Below are positions 24,563-33,473 of a stretch of 64,000 bases of DNA, one piece after another (the first letter of the stretch is position 1; each line of letters begins with the position of its first letter). A model generated the notes under the pieces. It was not told where the DNA came from. It saw only the letters and a program-made list of their open reading frames with translations, and made no database searches. The stretch covers positions 1 through 64,000 of the forward strand of contig NZ_FOAO01000018.1 in the NCBI RefSeq assembly GCF_900109665.1. The letters are read 5' to 3'. Both the position numbers and the translations under genes were made by a program. Origin of the DNA: Blastococcus sp. DSM 46786 (GTDB lineage: Bacteria; Actinomycetota; Actinomycetes; Mycobacteriales; Geodermatophilaceae).

Positions 24563-27262
24563 TCAGGAGCCTGCGCGCTCCGCGCCGAGAGCGGCCCGTC
24601 CGGCCTCCAGCCGTGCCACCGGCACCCGGAACGGCGAGCAGGAGACGTAGTCCAGGCCGACCTCGTGGAAGAAGTGCACCGAGTCGGGGTCGCCGCCGTG
24701 CTCGCCGCAGACGCCGAGCTTGAGGTCCGGCCGCGCCGCCCGGCCGCTCTCCGCGCCGATCCGCACCAGCCGGCCGACGCCGTCGCGGTCCAGCGACTCG
24801 AACGGCGAGATGCCGAAGATGCCCTTGTCCAGGTACTGGTGGAAGAACGCGGCCTCGACGTCGTCGCGGGAGAAGCCCCACGTCATCTGCGTGAGGTCGT
24901 TGGTGCCGAAGCTGAAGAACTCGGCGTGCTCGGCGATCTCGCCGGCGGTCAGCGCGGCGCGGGGCACCTCGATCATGGTGCCGATCAGCGGGCGCACGTC
25001 GATGCCGCACTCCTCGCAGACCTCGGCGAGCACGCGCTCGGCCTCCTCGCGGATGGCCTCCAGCTCCTGCACCGCCCCCACCAGCGGGATCATGATCTCC
25101 GGGCGCGGGTCGCCGCCGGCCCGCTTCCGCTCGCAGGCGGCCTCGGCGATGGCGCGCACCTGCATGGCGAACAGGCCCGGCACGACCAGGCCCAGCCGCA
25201 CCCCGCGCAACCCCAGCATCGGGTTGGACTCGTGCATGCCGCGGACGGCGGCCAGCAGCCGCAGGTTGCCCTCGTCGGGCTCGCCGCGCTCCTCGGCCAC
25301 CGCGACGCGCACCGACAGCTCGGTCAGGTCGGGGAGGAACTCGTGCAGCGGCGGGTCGAGCAGCCGGACGGTGACCGGCAGCCCGTCCATCGCCTCGAAG
25401 ATCTCCAGGAAGTCCTGCTTCTGCAGCGGCTCCAGCGCGTCCAGCGCGGCCTGCCGCTCGTCGTCCCCGTCGGCCAGGATCAGCTTCTCCACCAGCTGCC
25501 GGCGGTCGCCGAGGAACATGTGCTCGGTACGGCACAGCCCGATGCCGCGGGCGCCGAAGCGGCGGGCGCGGGCGGAGTCCGCCGGGGTGTCGGCGTTGGT
25601 GCGCACGTCCAGCCGCCGCACCTCGTCGGCGTGGGTGAGGATCCGGTGCACGCTGCGCACCAGGTCGTCGGCGTCCTCGGACTCCGGGTCGAGCTCGCCC
25701 TCGAAGTAGCGGACCACCGACGAGGGCTCGACCGGGACCTCGCCGAGCCACACCTTGCCGGTGGAGCCGTCGATGGAGACGACGTCACCCTCCTCCACGA
25801 CCGTGCCGTCGGGGGCGGTGAACCGCTTCGCCTTCGTGTCGACCTGCAGCTCCTCGGCGCCGCAGACGCAGGTCTTCCCCATGCCGCGGGCGACGACGGC
25901 GGCGTGCGAGGTCTTGCCGCCGCGGCTGGTCAGCACGCCCTCGGCGGCGATCATCCCGGAGAGGTCGTCGGGGTTGGTCTCCCGGCGCACCAGCACGACC
26001 TTCTCCCCGCGGTCGGCCCACCGCACGGCCTCCTCCGAGGAGAACACGGCCTTGCCCACGGCGGCGCCGGGCGAGGCGTTCATCCCCTGGGTCAGCTGCT
26101 GGGCGTCGCCACCGGAGACGAACCGCGGGAACATCAGCTGGGCGAGCTGGTCGCCGGTGACCCGGCGGACCGCCTCGTCCATGTCGATGAGGCCCTCGTC
26201 CACCAGCTGGGTGGCGATGCGGAACGCCGCGCCCGCGGTGCGCTTGCCGACCCGGGTCTGCAGCATCCAGAGCTTGTTGCGCTCGACGGTGAACTCGATG
26301 TCGCACAGGTCGCGGAAGTGGGACTCGAGCCGGCTCATGATGCCCATCAGCTCGTCGTAGGCGCCCTTGTCGATCGACTCGAGATCGGGCAGCGGCACGG
26401 TGTTGCGGATGCCGGCGACGACGTCCTCGCCCTGCGCGTTCTGCAGGTAGTCGCCGTACACGCCCTGCTCGCCACTGCCCGGGTCGCGGGTGAACGCCAC
26501 CCCGGTGCCGGAGTCCATGCCGAGGTTGCCGAACACCATGGCGACGACGTTGACCGCGGTGCCGGCGTCGCCGGGGATGCGCTCCCGGCGACGGTAGAGG
26601 ATGGCCCGCTCGGAGTTCCACGAGTCGAAGACGGCGTTGATCGCCAGGTCCATCTGCTCACGCGGGTCCTGCGGGAAGTCCCGGCCGGTGTGCTCCCGGA
26701 CGATCGCCTTGAACCGGTCGACGACGTCGCGCAGGTGGTCGGCGCTGAGGTCGAGGTCGGACTCGGTGCCCTGCTCCTCCTTGACCGCGTCGAGGGCGTC
26801 GTCGAAGAGCTCGCCGTCGATGCCGAGCACCGTCTTGCCGAACATCTGGATGAGCCGGCGGTAGGAGTCCCAGGCGAAGCGCTCGCTGCCGGACTGCCCT
26901 GCCAGACCCTGCACGGAGTCGTCGTTGAGGCCGACGTTGAGGACGGTCTCCATCATCCCGGGCATGCTCGCCGCCGCCCCGGAACGGACGGAGACCAGCA
27001 GTGGGTCGGCCGGGTCGCCCAGGGTCTTGCACATCGCCTTCTCCAGCGCCGTCAGGTGCTCGCTGACCTGCTCGCCGAGCTCGGGCGGGGTGCCGCCGTG
27101 CTCCAGGTAGTGGCGGCAGGCGTCGGTGGTGATGGTGAAGCCGGGCGGCACGGGCAGGCCCAGGTTGGTCATCTCGGCGAGGTTGGCGCCCTTGCCGCCG
27201 AGCAGGTCCTTCTGGTCCTTGCTGCCCTCGCTGAAGTCGTAGACCCACGTCACGCCTGCCAT
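24563..27262 (-). CDS. ppdK: Pyruvate, phosphate dikinase
   Basis: 899 aa, usual length. N-terminal ATP-grasp domain ('LLGGKGANLAEM', 'SGAAASMPGMMETVLN'). Central phospho-carrier domain with catalytic His453 in 'GGKTSHAAVVARG'. C-terminal PEP/pyruvate barrel with 'CRTEHMF' and Cys852 in 'GVCGEHGGD'. It interconverts pyruvate, ATP and Pi with PEP, AMP and PPi. The ATG at 27262 is chosen because GGAGG lies upstream and the protein then starts at the conserved 'VYDFSEG'. Confidence 0.97.
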   Translation of the reverse strand: MAGVTWVYDFSEGSKDQKDLLGGKGANLAEMTNLGLPVPPGFTITTDACRHYLEHGGTPPELGEQVSEHLTALEKAMCKTLGDPADPLLVSVRSGAAASMPGMMETVLNVGLNDDSVQGLAGQSGSERFAWDSYRRLIQMFGKTVLGIDGELFDDALDAVKEEQGTESDLDLSADHLRDVVDRFKAIVREHTGRDFPQDPREQMDLAINAVFDSWNSERAILYRRRERIPGDAGTAVNVVAMVFGNLGMDSGTGVAFTRDPGSGEQGVYGDYLQNAQGEDVVAGIRNTVPLPDLESIDKGAYDELMGIMSRLESHFRDLCDIEFTVERNKLWMLQTRVGKRTAGAAFRIATQLVDEGLIDMDEAVRRVTGDQLAQLMFPRFVSGGDAQQLTQGMNASPGAAVGKAVFSSEEAVRWADRGEKVVLVRRETNPDDLSGMIAAEGVLTSRGGKTSHAAVVARGMGKTCVCGAEELQVDTKAKRFTAPDGTVVEEGDVVSIDGSTGKVWLGEVPVEPSSVVRYFEGELDPESEDADDLVRSVHRILTHADEVRRLDVRTNADTPADSARARRFGARGIGLCRTEHMFLGDRRQLVEKLILADGDDERQAALDALEPLQKQDFLEIFEAMDGLPVTVRLLDPPLHEFLPDLTELSVRVAVAEERGEPDEGNLRLLAAVRGMHESNPMLGLRGVRLGLVVPGLFAMQVRAIAEAACERKRAGGDPRPEIMIPLVGAVQELEAIREEAERVLAEVCEECGIDVRPLIGTMIEVPRAALTAGEIAEHAEFFSFGTNDLTQMTWGFSRDDVEAAFFHQYLDKGIFGISPFESLDRDGVGRLVRIGAESGRAARPDLKLGVCGEHGGDPDSVHFFHEVGLDYVSCSPFRVPVARLEAGRAALGAERAGS

Positions 27263-27418
27263 CCGCGCACCTCCGCGTCCGCCCGTCCCCGGGGCCCGAT
27301 CACCTGGGACAACAATGCCGTGCGGAGCAGACGTCCTAAACGTCCACCCGGGCGGCGTCCGTCGATCGTGGCGCACGGGCCGTGTCGGCGCGAGCCCTCT
27401 CCGGCGTGGCGCCGGCGG

Positions 27419-27859
27419 TCAGCTGATCCCGCAGACGCGCGGGCCGTCCTCGTTGACCACGGCCAGCCGCACCGATCCGCCGCCCTCCCAGCGGACCGTG
27501 ACCTGCTGCACCCGGGCGCCCTCGCGGGCGTCGTCCTGCACCTCGGCGACCTCGGCCGCACCCGGGCGCAGGTACTCGTCCTCCATGCCGGTCACGTTCA
27601 GGCGCGCCTGCTCCTCCTCGCAGAGCAGCCCGTACGCCGTCTCGGTGTCGCCGTCGGCGAGCGCCGCCAGGAACACCCCGGTGACCTCCTCGGCCTGGTC
27701 GGCGGGGGCGCCGCGCACCAGGTACAGGACGCCGACCATGGCGAACGCCAGCACGACGGTGCCCACGAGCAGCCCGATCAGCCAGCCCTGGCGGTTGCGC
27801 GGCGCGCCGGTGTGCAGCGGCGCCGGGCCGTCGTCGTAGAGGAAGGGGCCCTGCGTCAT
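27419..27859 (-). CDS. Membrane-anchored conserved protein (DUF4878-like)
   Basis: 146 aa. A Pro-rich cytoplasmic start, one transmembrane helix (about 26-48), and an extracytoplasmic domain with 'VTGVFLAALADGDTETAYGLLCEEEQ', the pattern of lumazine-binding/DUF4878-like proteins. Two Cys (about 80 and near the C-terminus 'RVCGIS') could form a disulfide. Its start overlaps the dus stop by ATGA. Role unknown; the 270-aa protein at 32586-33398 has the same layout. Confidence 0.75.
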   Translation of the reverse strand: MTQGPFLYDDGPAPLHTGAPRNRQGWLIGLLVGTVVLAFAMVGVLYLVRGAPADQAEEVTGVFLAALADGDTETAYGLLCEEEQARLNVTGMEDEYLRPGAAEVAEVQDDAREGARVQQVTVRWEGGGSVRLAVVNEDGPRVCGIS

Positions 27860-29016
27860 CCGCCGCTCGTCTCCAGTTCAGCGCCCGCCGGGGGACGGGG
27901 GTCGTCGCGGTCGTCGAGCCAGCCCTCGGGCAGGGCGACGGGGCGCGGGGTGCTGGTGCGCCCGCGCGGCGCGCCGAGCACGGCGGTCGGGTAGGGCTGG
28001 TCGGGGATGCCGGCCAGCAGCTCGGCCAGCTCGTCGAGGCCGCTCACCATCGCCAGCGCGCGCCGGGTGCCCGACCCGACCGAGAAACCCTTGAGGTACC
28101 AGGCGACGTGCTTGCGGAAGTCGGTGCAGCCGTGCACCTCGCCGTGCTCCGCCGACAGCAGCTCGGCGTGCCGGTGCATGATCGCCGCCACCTCGCCGAA
28201 GGTGGGCAGGGCGCGCTCGCTGCGGCCGGCGAACGCCGCGGCGAGATCACCGAACAGCCACGGCCGGCCCAGGCACCCGCGGCCGATGACGACGCCGGCG
28301 CACCCGGTCGCTCCGACCATGCGCAGCGCGTCGTCGGCCTCCCAGATGTCGCCGTTGCCCAGGACCGGGATGTCGACGGCCTCCACCAGCCGGGCGATCG
28401 GCGCCCAGTCGGCGGTGCCGCTGTAGAGCTGGTCGGCGGTGCGGCCGTGCAGCGTGATCGCGGCGGCGCCCTCGTCCTGCGCGATGCGGCCGGCGTCGAG
28501 GTAGGTCACGTGATCGGCGTCGATGCCGATCCGGGTCTTGATGGTCACCGGGACGTCGCGGGCCGCGCGCACCGCCGACCGGACGATGTCGCGCAGCAGG
28601 ACCCGGCGCCAGGGCAGGGCCGAGCCGCCGCCCTTGCGGGTCACCTTGGGCACCGGGCAGCCGAAGTTGAGGTCGATGTGCGCCGGGCGGGTGCCCGCAA
28701 CCCCCTCGTCGACGAGCATCTCGACGGCGCGCCCGACGGTGGCCGGGTCGACGCCGTAGAGCTGGACGGAGAAGGCGTCTCTCTCGTCGGCGGTCGCGCG
28801 GATCATCCGCAGCGTCTTCTCGTTGCGCTCGACGAGCGCCCGCGTGGTGATCATCTCGCAGACGTAGAGGCCGGCGCCGAACTCGCGGCAGAGCGTGCGG
28901 AACGCCGGGTTGGTGATGCCCGCCATCGGCGCGAGCACGACGGCGGGGTCGACGGTCAGCGCCCCGAGCCGCAGCGGCGGGAGCGCCGTCGTCATCGGCT
29001 CGAGCGTGGCGGTCAT
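27856..29016 (-). CDS. dus: tRNA-dihydrouridine synthase
   Basis: 386 aa. FMN-binding TIM barrel start 'VVLAPMAGITNPAFRTLCREFGAG', catalytic Cys in 'DLNFGCPVPKVTRKGGGSALP', phosphate-binding 'IPVLGNGDIWEADDA' and 'VVIGRGCLGRPWLF', and a C-terminal helical tRNA-binding domain. It reduces uridines in tRNA D-loops. The ATG at 29016 fits the family N-terminus. Coupled by ATGA to the small membrane protein downstream. Confidence 0.95.
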   Translation of the reverse strand: MTATLEPMTTALPPLRLGALTVDPAVVLAPMAGITNPAFRTLCREFGAGLYVCEMITTRALVERNEKTLRMIRATADERDAFSVQLYGVDPATVGRAVEMLVDEGVAGTRPAHIDLNFGCPVPKVTRKGGGSALPWRRVLLRDIVRSAVRAARDVPVTIKTRIGIDADHVTYLDAGRIAQDEGAAAITLHGRTADQLYSGTADWAPIARLVEAVDIPVLGNGDIWEADDALRMVGATGCAGVVIGRGCLGRPWLFGDLAAAFAGRSERALPTFGEVAAIMHRHAELLSAEHGEVHGCTDFRKHVAWYLKGFSVGSGTRRALAMVSGLDELAELLAGIPDQPYPTAVLGAPRGRTSTPRPVALPEGWLDDRDDPRPPAGAELETSGG

Positions 29017-29065
29017 GCCACCCAGAGTAGGTGGCGACCCTCGGCCGCACCGTGAGCCGGACGGG

Positions 29066-29103
29066 CTTATGGGAAGCCGCGCCACGGCAAGGCTCCCCAT
29101 CGG
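29066..29103. repeat. 38-bp hairpin repeat, copy 1
   Basis: Imperfect palindrome ATGGGaAGCC ... GGCTcCCCAT. It matches the copy at 30311-30348 at 30 of 38 positions with no gap. The two copies flank the DUF559-like gene. This copy lies 50 bases upstream of the dus start codon. Confidence 0.75.
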
Positions 29104-29228
29104 GTGACGCGGCGTCTCACTACCACTCGGGCCGCAATCGCGGCCCATCGTCGTCCACCGCCGCCCCCGCCGTCCCCATCCTGCTCGATCTGCTGCCCGG
29201 CGCGGCGGTGCCACCCGATCGTCGGCCC

Positions 29229-30299
29229 GTGCTCTCACCACCGCGACTCCCGCTGTCCGTCGACGCACCCGTGCGGCACCGGCTGGGCATCTTCACCACC
29301 GCCGACCTGGCCGCCCGCGGGATCGGCGAGAGCGAGATCCGCAGCGCCGTCCGCACCGGGACGTGGGTGCGGCTGCGCACCGGCGTCTTCGTGACCGCGG
29401 ACGACCTCGCCGAGGTCGAGCGGACCGATCGCCGTCCGGGACTCGATGCGCTGGCCGTGGTCGTCGGCCTGGACCGGAGGTCCGCCGTTCTCAGCGGCAG
29501 CACGGCGGCGTGGATGTGGGGCCTGCCCCGGCCCTTGTCCGAACCGGCGCACGTGCAGCTCACCGATCCGCAGAGGTGGCGCCGCGGTCGGGGCTGGCTG
29601 ATGACCCGAGCCGCGCTGCCGGACGACGAGGTCACGGTGCGGGGCGCGTACCGGGCGACGACGGCGGCCCGCACCGTGATCGACGTGGCACGCGCCTGGC
29701 CCGAGGTGCACGCGGTTGCCGCCATCGACGCGGCGTTGCTGCGGGGCCTGACCACGCGCGAGGAGCTGGCGCGCGTGCTCGAGCGGCAGGCCCGGGTGGC
29801 CGGTGTCCCGCGGTCGGTCCGCGCGGTCGAGCTCGCCGATGGCCGGGCCGAGTCCTGGCTGGAGACCTGGGGGCGGCTGACCTTCGCCGCGCTTCGACTG
29901 CCCCCGTTCGTCCCGCAGGTGGAGCTCTGGGTCGACGAGAGGCTGGTGAAGGTCGTCGACGGTTGGTACCCCGGGGCCGGCCTGGCGATCGAGTTCGATG
30001 GGCGGGTCAAGTACCGGCGAGCGCGCTACGGGCGGACACCGGAGGAGGAGCTCTGGCGGGAGAAGCGCACCGAGGACGAACTTCGCTCGTTCGGTGTCCG
30101 TTTCGTCCGGGTCACGGCGGAGGATCTGCGCCCCGACCGCCGTCCAGACCTCGACCGCCTCGTCCGACGACAGCTGTCCAACGGCGGTTCCCGGGTGCGC
30201 GACGTCGTCGAGGTGCCGCGGGCGGAAGGGCGCTGGCGAGGGGACGCCGCCGGCGACGACGGCTGGCTCCCGCGCGCTGACGACCGCGTCGGCAGGTGA
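29229..30299 (+). CDS. AbiEi-like HTH plus DUF559 endonuclease-like protein
   Basis: 356 aa from a GTG at 29229; a GTG at 29208 is also possible and neither has a good ribosome site. The N-terminus looks like the winged-helix 'AbiEi_4' type ('GIFTTADLAARGIGESEIRSAVRTGTWVRLRTGVFV'). The C-terminus is DUF559/Vsr-like, PD-(D/E)XK style: 'ESWLETWGRL', 'IEFDGRVKY' and 'WREKRTEDELRSFGVRFVRVT'. The acidic and Lys residues of the motif appear kept, so nuclease activity is plausible. This protein class is frequent and often multi-copy in actinobacteria; its job is unknown. Bounded by two 38-bp repeats. Confidence 0.78.
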   Translation: MLSPPRLPLSVDAPVRHRLGIFTTADLAARGIGESEIRSAVRTGTWVRLRTGVFVTADDLAEVERTDRRPGLDALAVVVGLDRRSAVLSGSTAAWMWGLPRPLSEPAHVQLTDPQRWRRGRGWLMTRAALPDDEVTVRGAYRATTAARTVIDVARAWPEVHAVAAIDAALLRGLTTREELARVLERQARVAGVPRSVRAVELADGRAESWLETWGRLTFAALRLPPFVPQVELWVDERLVKVVDGWYPGAGLAIEFDGRVKYRRARYGRTPEEELWREKRTEDELRSFGVRFVRVTAEDLRPDRRPDLDRLVRRQLSNGGSRVRDVVEVPRAEGRWRGDAAGDDGWLPRADDRVGR

Positions 30300-30310
30300 A
30301 GCCGGCTGAC

Positions 30311-30348
30311 CTGATGGGGAGCCGCGCCGTAGCGCGGCTCCCCATCAG
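30311..30348. terminator. 38-bp hairpin repeat, copy 2 (perfect stem), probable terminator
   Basis: Perfect 17-bp stem CTGATGGGGAGCCGCGC, loop CGTA, and complement. It lies 11 bases after the DUF559 gene and 10 bases after the glyS stop, so it can end both convergent transcripts. It is homologous to the repeat at 29066-29103, which suggests a dispersed repeat family rather than a one-off terminator. Confidence 0.8.
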
Positions 30349-30358
30349 CCGGGGTGGC

Positions 30359-31756
30359 TCAGCAGCCGGGGAGCCGCGCTGCGAGGTAGGACTCGACCTG
30401 GTCCAGGGCTACGCGCTCCTGGCTCATCGAGTCACGCTCGCGGACGGTCACCGCCTGGTCCTCGAGAGTGTCGAAGTCGACGGTGAGGCAGAACGGCGTC
30501 CCGACCTCGTCCTGGCGCCGGTAGCGGCGGCCGATGGCACCGGCGTCGTCGAAGTCGACGTTCCAGTTCCGCCGCAGCGCGGCGGCCAGGTCGCGGGCCT
30601 TGGGCGAGAGGTCGGCGTTGCGCGACAGCGGCAGGACGGCGGCCTTCACCGGCGCCAGCCGCGGGTCCAGCTTCAGCACGGTGCGGGTGTCGACGCCACC
30701 CTTGGCGTTGGGCGCCTCGTCCTCGGTGTAGGCCTCGACGAGGAAGGCCATGAGGGAGCGGGTCAGCCCGGCCGCCGGCTCGATGACGTACGGCGTCCAG
30801 CGGGAGTTGCTGGCCTGGTCGAAGTAGGACAGGTCGGTGCCCGAGTGCTGGGTGTGCGTGGACAGGTCGAAGTCGGTGCGGTTCGCGATGCCCTCCAGCT
30901 CACCCCACTCCGAGCCCTGGAAGCCGAAGCGGTACTCGATGTCGACGGTGCGCTTGGAGTAGTGGGAGAGCTTCTCCTTGGCGTGCTCGTAGTGCCGCAG
31001 GTTCTCCGGGTCGATGCCCAGGTCGGTGTACCAGCGGGTGCGCTCGTCGATCCAGTACTGGTGCCACTCCTCGTCGGTGCCGGGCTCGACGAAGAACTCC
31101 ATCTCCATCTGCTCGAACTCGCGGGTGCGGAAGATGAAGTTGCCCGGCGTGATCTCGTTGCGGAACGACTTGCCGATCTGGCCGATGCCGAACGGCGGCT
31201 TCTTGCGCGCGGCACCCATGACGTTGGCGAAGTTGACGAAGATGCCCTGCGCGGTCTCCGGGCGCAGGTAGTGCAGCCCCGACTCATCCTCGACCGGGCC
31301 GAGGTGGGTCTTGAGCATCATGTTGAAGTCGCGCGGCTCGGTCCACGCACCCTTGGTGCCGCAGTTCGGGCAGGCGATGTCGGCCAGGCCGTTCTCGGGG
31401 GCGCGGCCCTTGCGCGACTCGAACTCCTCCTCGAGGTGGTCGGCGCGGAACCGCTTGTGGCAGCTCTGGCACTCGGTGAGCGGGTCGGTGAAGACGCCGA
31501 CGTGCCCCGACGCGACCCAGGTCTGGCGCGGGAGGATCACCGAGGAGTCCAGGCCCACGATGTCGTCCCGGCTCTGGACGACGGTGCGCCACCACTGGCG
31601 CTTGATGTTCTCCTTGAGCTCAACGCCGAGCGGGCCGTAGTCCCAGGCGGAGCGCGTACCGCCGTAGATCTCCCCGGACGGGAACACGAACCCCCGTCGC
31701 TTGCAGAGGTTGACGACCTTGTCGAGGCGGGCGGCGTCGTGCTTGGCGGTGCTCAC
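30359..31756 (-). CDS. glyS: Glycyl-tRNA synthetase (single-chain type)
   Basis: 465 aa. Class II core: '[28 protein letters not shown]', motif 2 '[30 protein letters not shown]', motif 3 '[15 protein letters not shown]'. A zinc-type insertion has 'CQSCH...CPNCG'. C-terminal anticodon-binding domain with '[19 protein letters not shown]'. This is the dimeric form used by actinobacteria, not the alpha/beta form. The GTG at 31756 is the start ('[17 protein letters not shown]'). Confidence 0.97.
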   Translation of the reverse strand: MSTAKHDAARLDKVVNLCKRRGFVFPSGEIYGGTRSAWDYGPLGVELKENIKRQWWRTVVQSRDDIVGLDSSVILPRQTWVASGHVGVFTDPLTECQSCHKRFRADHLEEEFESRKGRAPENGLADIACPNCGTKGAWTEPRDFNMMLKTHLGPVEDESGLHYLRPETAQGIFVNFANVMGAARKKPPFGIGQIGKSFRNEITPGNFIFRTREFEQMEMEFFVEPGTDEEWHQYWIDERTRWYTDLGIDPENLRHYEHAKEKLSHYSKRTVDIEYRFGFQGSEWGELEGIANRTDFDLSTHTQHSGTDLSYFDQASNSRWTPYVIEPAAGLTRSLMAFLVEAYTEDEAPNAKGGVDTRTVLKLDPRLAPVKAAVLPLSRNADLSPKARDLAAALRRNWNVDFDDAGAIGRRYRRQDEVGTPFCLTVDFDTLEDQAVTVRERDSMSQERVALDQVESYLAARLPGC

Positions 31757-31829
31757 GGGGAGGGGGCTCCATCCGGCTGGCGGTCGGCGGTTGACCTGCC
31801 CACGGTAGTTGGCCGGGAGCGCGGCGCCC

Positions 31830-32241
31830 TCAGTCGGTGGCCGCGGCCGGCTGCCCGGCCGTCCCCGGGCCGAACAGCAGCGCGAGGGAGGCCCGGATCT
31901 CGGCGTGCCGCACGAGGAAGGCCCGCTCGTCCAGCCGCTTGCGCCGCAGCCACGCGGGTGAAGGACCCCGTCCTCCCCACCCTTCGCACGCTCAGGGCGG
32001 GCCCCGGGACGGGGCCGCGCGGCACAACGCCCACGAGGCAGATCGGGAGCACGCAGTCGCGCTGCAGGGGCCGGCCGATGGCCCCGCAGTACGCGCACCC
32101 GCCCCACGCGTGCTCCAGCGCGGCCCACTGCGGGGCGCTCAGGTCGTGCTCGACGGCGTCCATGCGGCGCTTGCGCCGGCGGGCGTACCGGGCGGTGCGG
32201 GTGCGGCTGACCACGGCCCGACCGTAGGTGCTGACCGTCAT
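31830..32241 (-). pseudogene. HNH endonuclease gene disrupted by a palindromic repeat
   Basis: The first half reads '[14 protein letters not shown]' to '[10 protein letters not shown]' and 'LQRDCVLPI', with the first zinc/structural CxxC of an HNH protein. The frame then runs into repeat sequence (31961-32016). The true C-terminal end, '[19 protein letters not shown]' to a stop at 31830, is in another frame; the whole span is 412 bases, not a multiple of three. The segment that should carry the catalytic His/Asn and second CxxC is gone. The gene is therefore broken, with the repeat in place of the catalytic centre. Its ATG overlaps the stop of the ABM-domain gene (ATGA). Confidence 0.8.
31961..32016. 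repeat. About 56-bp palindromic repeat, copy A
   Basis: Begins AAGGACCCCGTCC and ends GGACGGGGCC, with an inner 'CACCCTTCGCACGCTCAGGG' portion. Related copies lie at 37276-37330 and 42766-42822. It occupies the middle of the HNH pseudogene. Confidence 0.75.
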
Positions 32242-32513
32242 TCGGTCAGGTAGGCGCCCGGCTCGTCGAGGGCGTGCACCCAGACCGGCGCACCGGCGAT
32301 CTTCACCTCGGCCGCCGAGAGCCCCCGCCGGTAGGCACCCACGCCGTCCCACCGGGTCACCAGCGCCCACAGGGTCGGGTCGTCGGCGGCCCGGCCCAGC
32401 TCGCCGCCGCGGAAGCCGGGCCGGGCGCCCAGCGCCTCCAGCAGCCCGGCCACCGCCTCGGCGAGCGCCCCCGCCTCCTCCGCCGTCACCCGCAGCCGCG
32501 TCACCGCGAACAC
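32238..32513 (-). CDS. Antibiotic biosynthesis monooxygenase (ABM)-fold protein
   Basis: 91 aa, compact alpha/beta ferredoxin-like. '[54 protein letters not shown]'-type sequence matches small ABM-domain proteins: a strand, a helix, 'PGF..GEL', then 'W.LVTRWD'. Members include heme-degrading and quinol monooxygenases, but many are uncharacterised. A GTG start is used. The stop overlaps the start of the broken HNH gene, so the two were an operon. Confidence 0.7.
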   Translation of the reverse strand: MFAVTRLRVTAEEAGALAEAVAGLLEALGARPGFRGGELGRAADDPTLWALVTRWDGVGAYRRGLSAAEVKIAGAPVWVHALDEPGAYLTE

Positions 32514-32585
32514 CCGTGCACTCCCCCGTCCAGCCGTCGTCGGCGTGCTCCGTCACCGTCCCGCCCCGGGCGGCATCCACCCCGG

Positions 32586-33398
32586 TCAGTAGAAGTCGCA
32601 GACCGTCCTGTCGGCGTCGACGTGCACCAGCAGCAGGAACGGCTCCCCGTCGTCGAGCTCCAGGGTGAAGGAGGCCATGTCGGTCACGGACTCCGCCTGG
32701 TGCTCGATCCCGTCGAAGGTGCCGCTGGTGAAGCCCTGCCCACCCAGGGTGACGCTCTGGAAGTAGTCGCCCAGCACCTGCGCCGAGTCCTCGTCCGCCG
32801 CCGCGGCGGCGGACGCCCCTTCCTGCACCTCGGAGCAGGAGAGATCGTAGGCGGTCTGGAAATCGCCCCGGCCGATCGCCTCCACCCAGGTGAGCGCCAC
32901 CGTGCCCGGACCGAGGAGCTCCCCCTCGTCCGCGGGGAGGGGCCCGCCCATCCGGGCGCCGTCGGGCAGCTGCCCGGTCCCGCCGACGGGCGACGTCGAC
33001 GACCGGGCCGGCTGCTCCTGCTGCCCGGTGGTCAGCACGGCGGCCTGCTCGGCACCGCGTCGCTCGGCGTCACCACCACCCAGCAGGAAGACCAGCAGGG
33101 TGCCGAGACCGGCGACCAGCAGCACCGCGGCACCGATCAGCCACGGCAGCAGGGTCCGCTTCCGCGGGCGACGAGGAGACTCCCCCGGCCCACCGCCGTG
33201 CCCGGGCGGGCCGTACGGCGGCGGCCCGGCCGGCGGGTGCTGGCCGTACCCTCCCGGCTGCCCCGGGGGCGGACCGACCGGGGCGGCCGGGAACGGCGCA
33301 TCCGGCGGGGCCCAGCCACGCGCGTTCCCGGCCGACCCCTGCCGCCCGTCCGGATCCGGCGGGCCGGCGCGGTGGCTCCCGGAAGGTGGCTGCGTCAT
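32586..33398 (-). CDS. Membrane protein with Pro/Gly-rich N-terminus and DUF4878-like domain
   Basis: 270 aa. The first 80 residues are Pro/Gly-rich cytoplasmic sequence, followed by 'RRPRKRTLLPW' and one transmembrane helix (about 84-106). The extracellular domain has 'WVEAIGRGDFQTAYDLSCSEVQEG' and a C-terminal 'DRTVCDFY', with two Cys that may pair. The layout repeats that of the 146-aa protein at 27419-27859. Function unknown. Confidence 0.78.
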   Translation of the reverse strand: MTQPPSGSHRAGPPDPDGRQGSAGNARGWAPPDAPFPAAPVGPPPGQPGGYGQHPPAGPPPYGPPGHGGGPGESPRRPRKRTLLPWLIGAAVLLVAGLGTLLVFLLGGGDAERRGAEQAAVLTTGQQEQPARSSTSPVGGTGQLPDGARMGGPLPADEGELLGPGTVALTWVEAIGRGDFQTAYDLSCSEVQEGASAAAAADEDSAQVLGDYFQSVTLGGQGFTSGTFDGIEHQAESVTDMASFTLELDDGEPFLLLVHVDADRTVCDFY

Positions 33399-33473
33399 GG
33401 CGGTCGCTTCTCCGCTCGGTACCTCGTCCGGCCGGTTCGGGCCGTCGAGCGGAGACGTTACGTCCGGGTCGCG

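Noticed and set aside
29066-30348. Transposon or integron attC cassette formed by the two 38-bp repeats
   Set aside because: No transposase or integrase, no core GTT site, and copy 2 is well placed as a terminator of glyS; kept only as a hypothesis.
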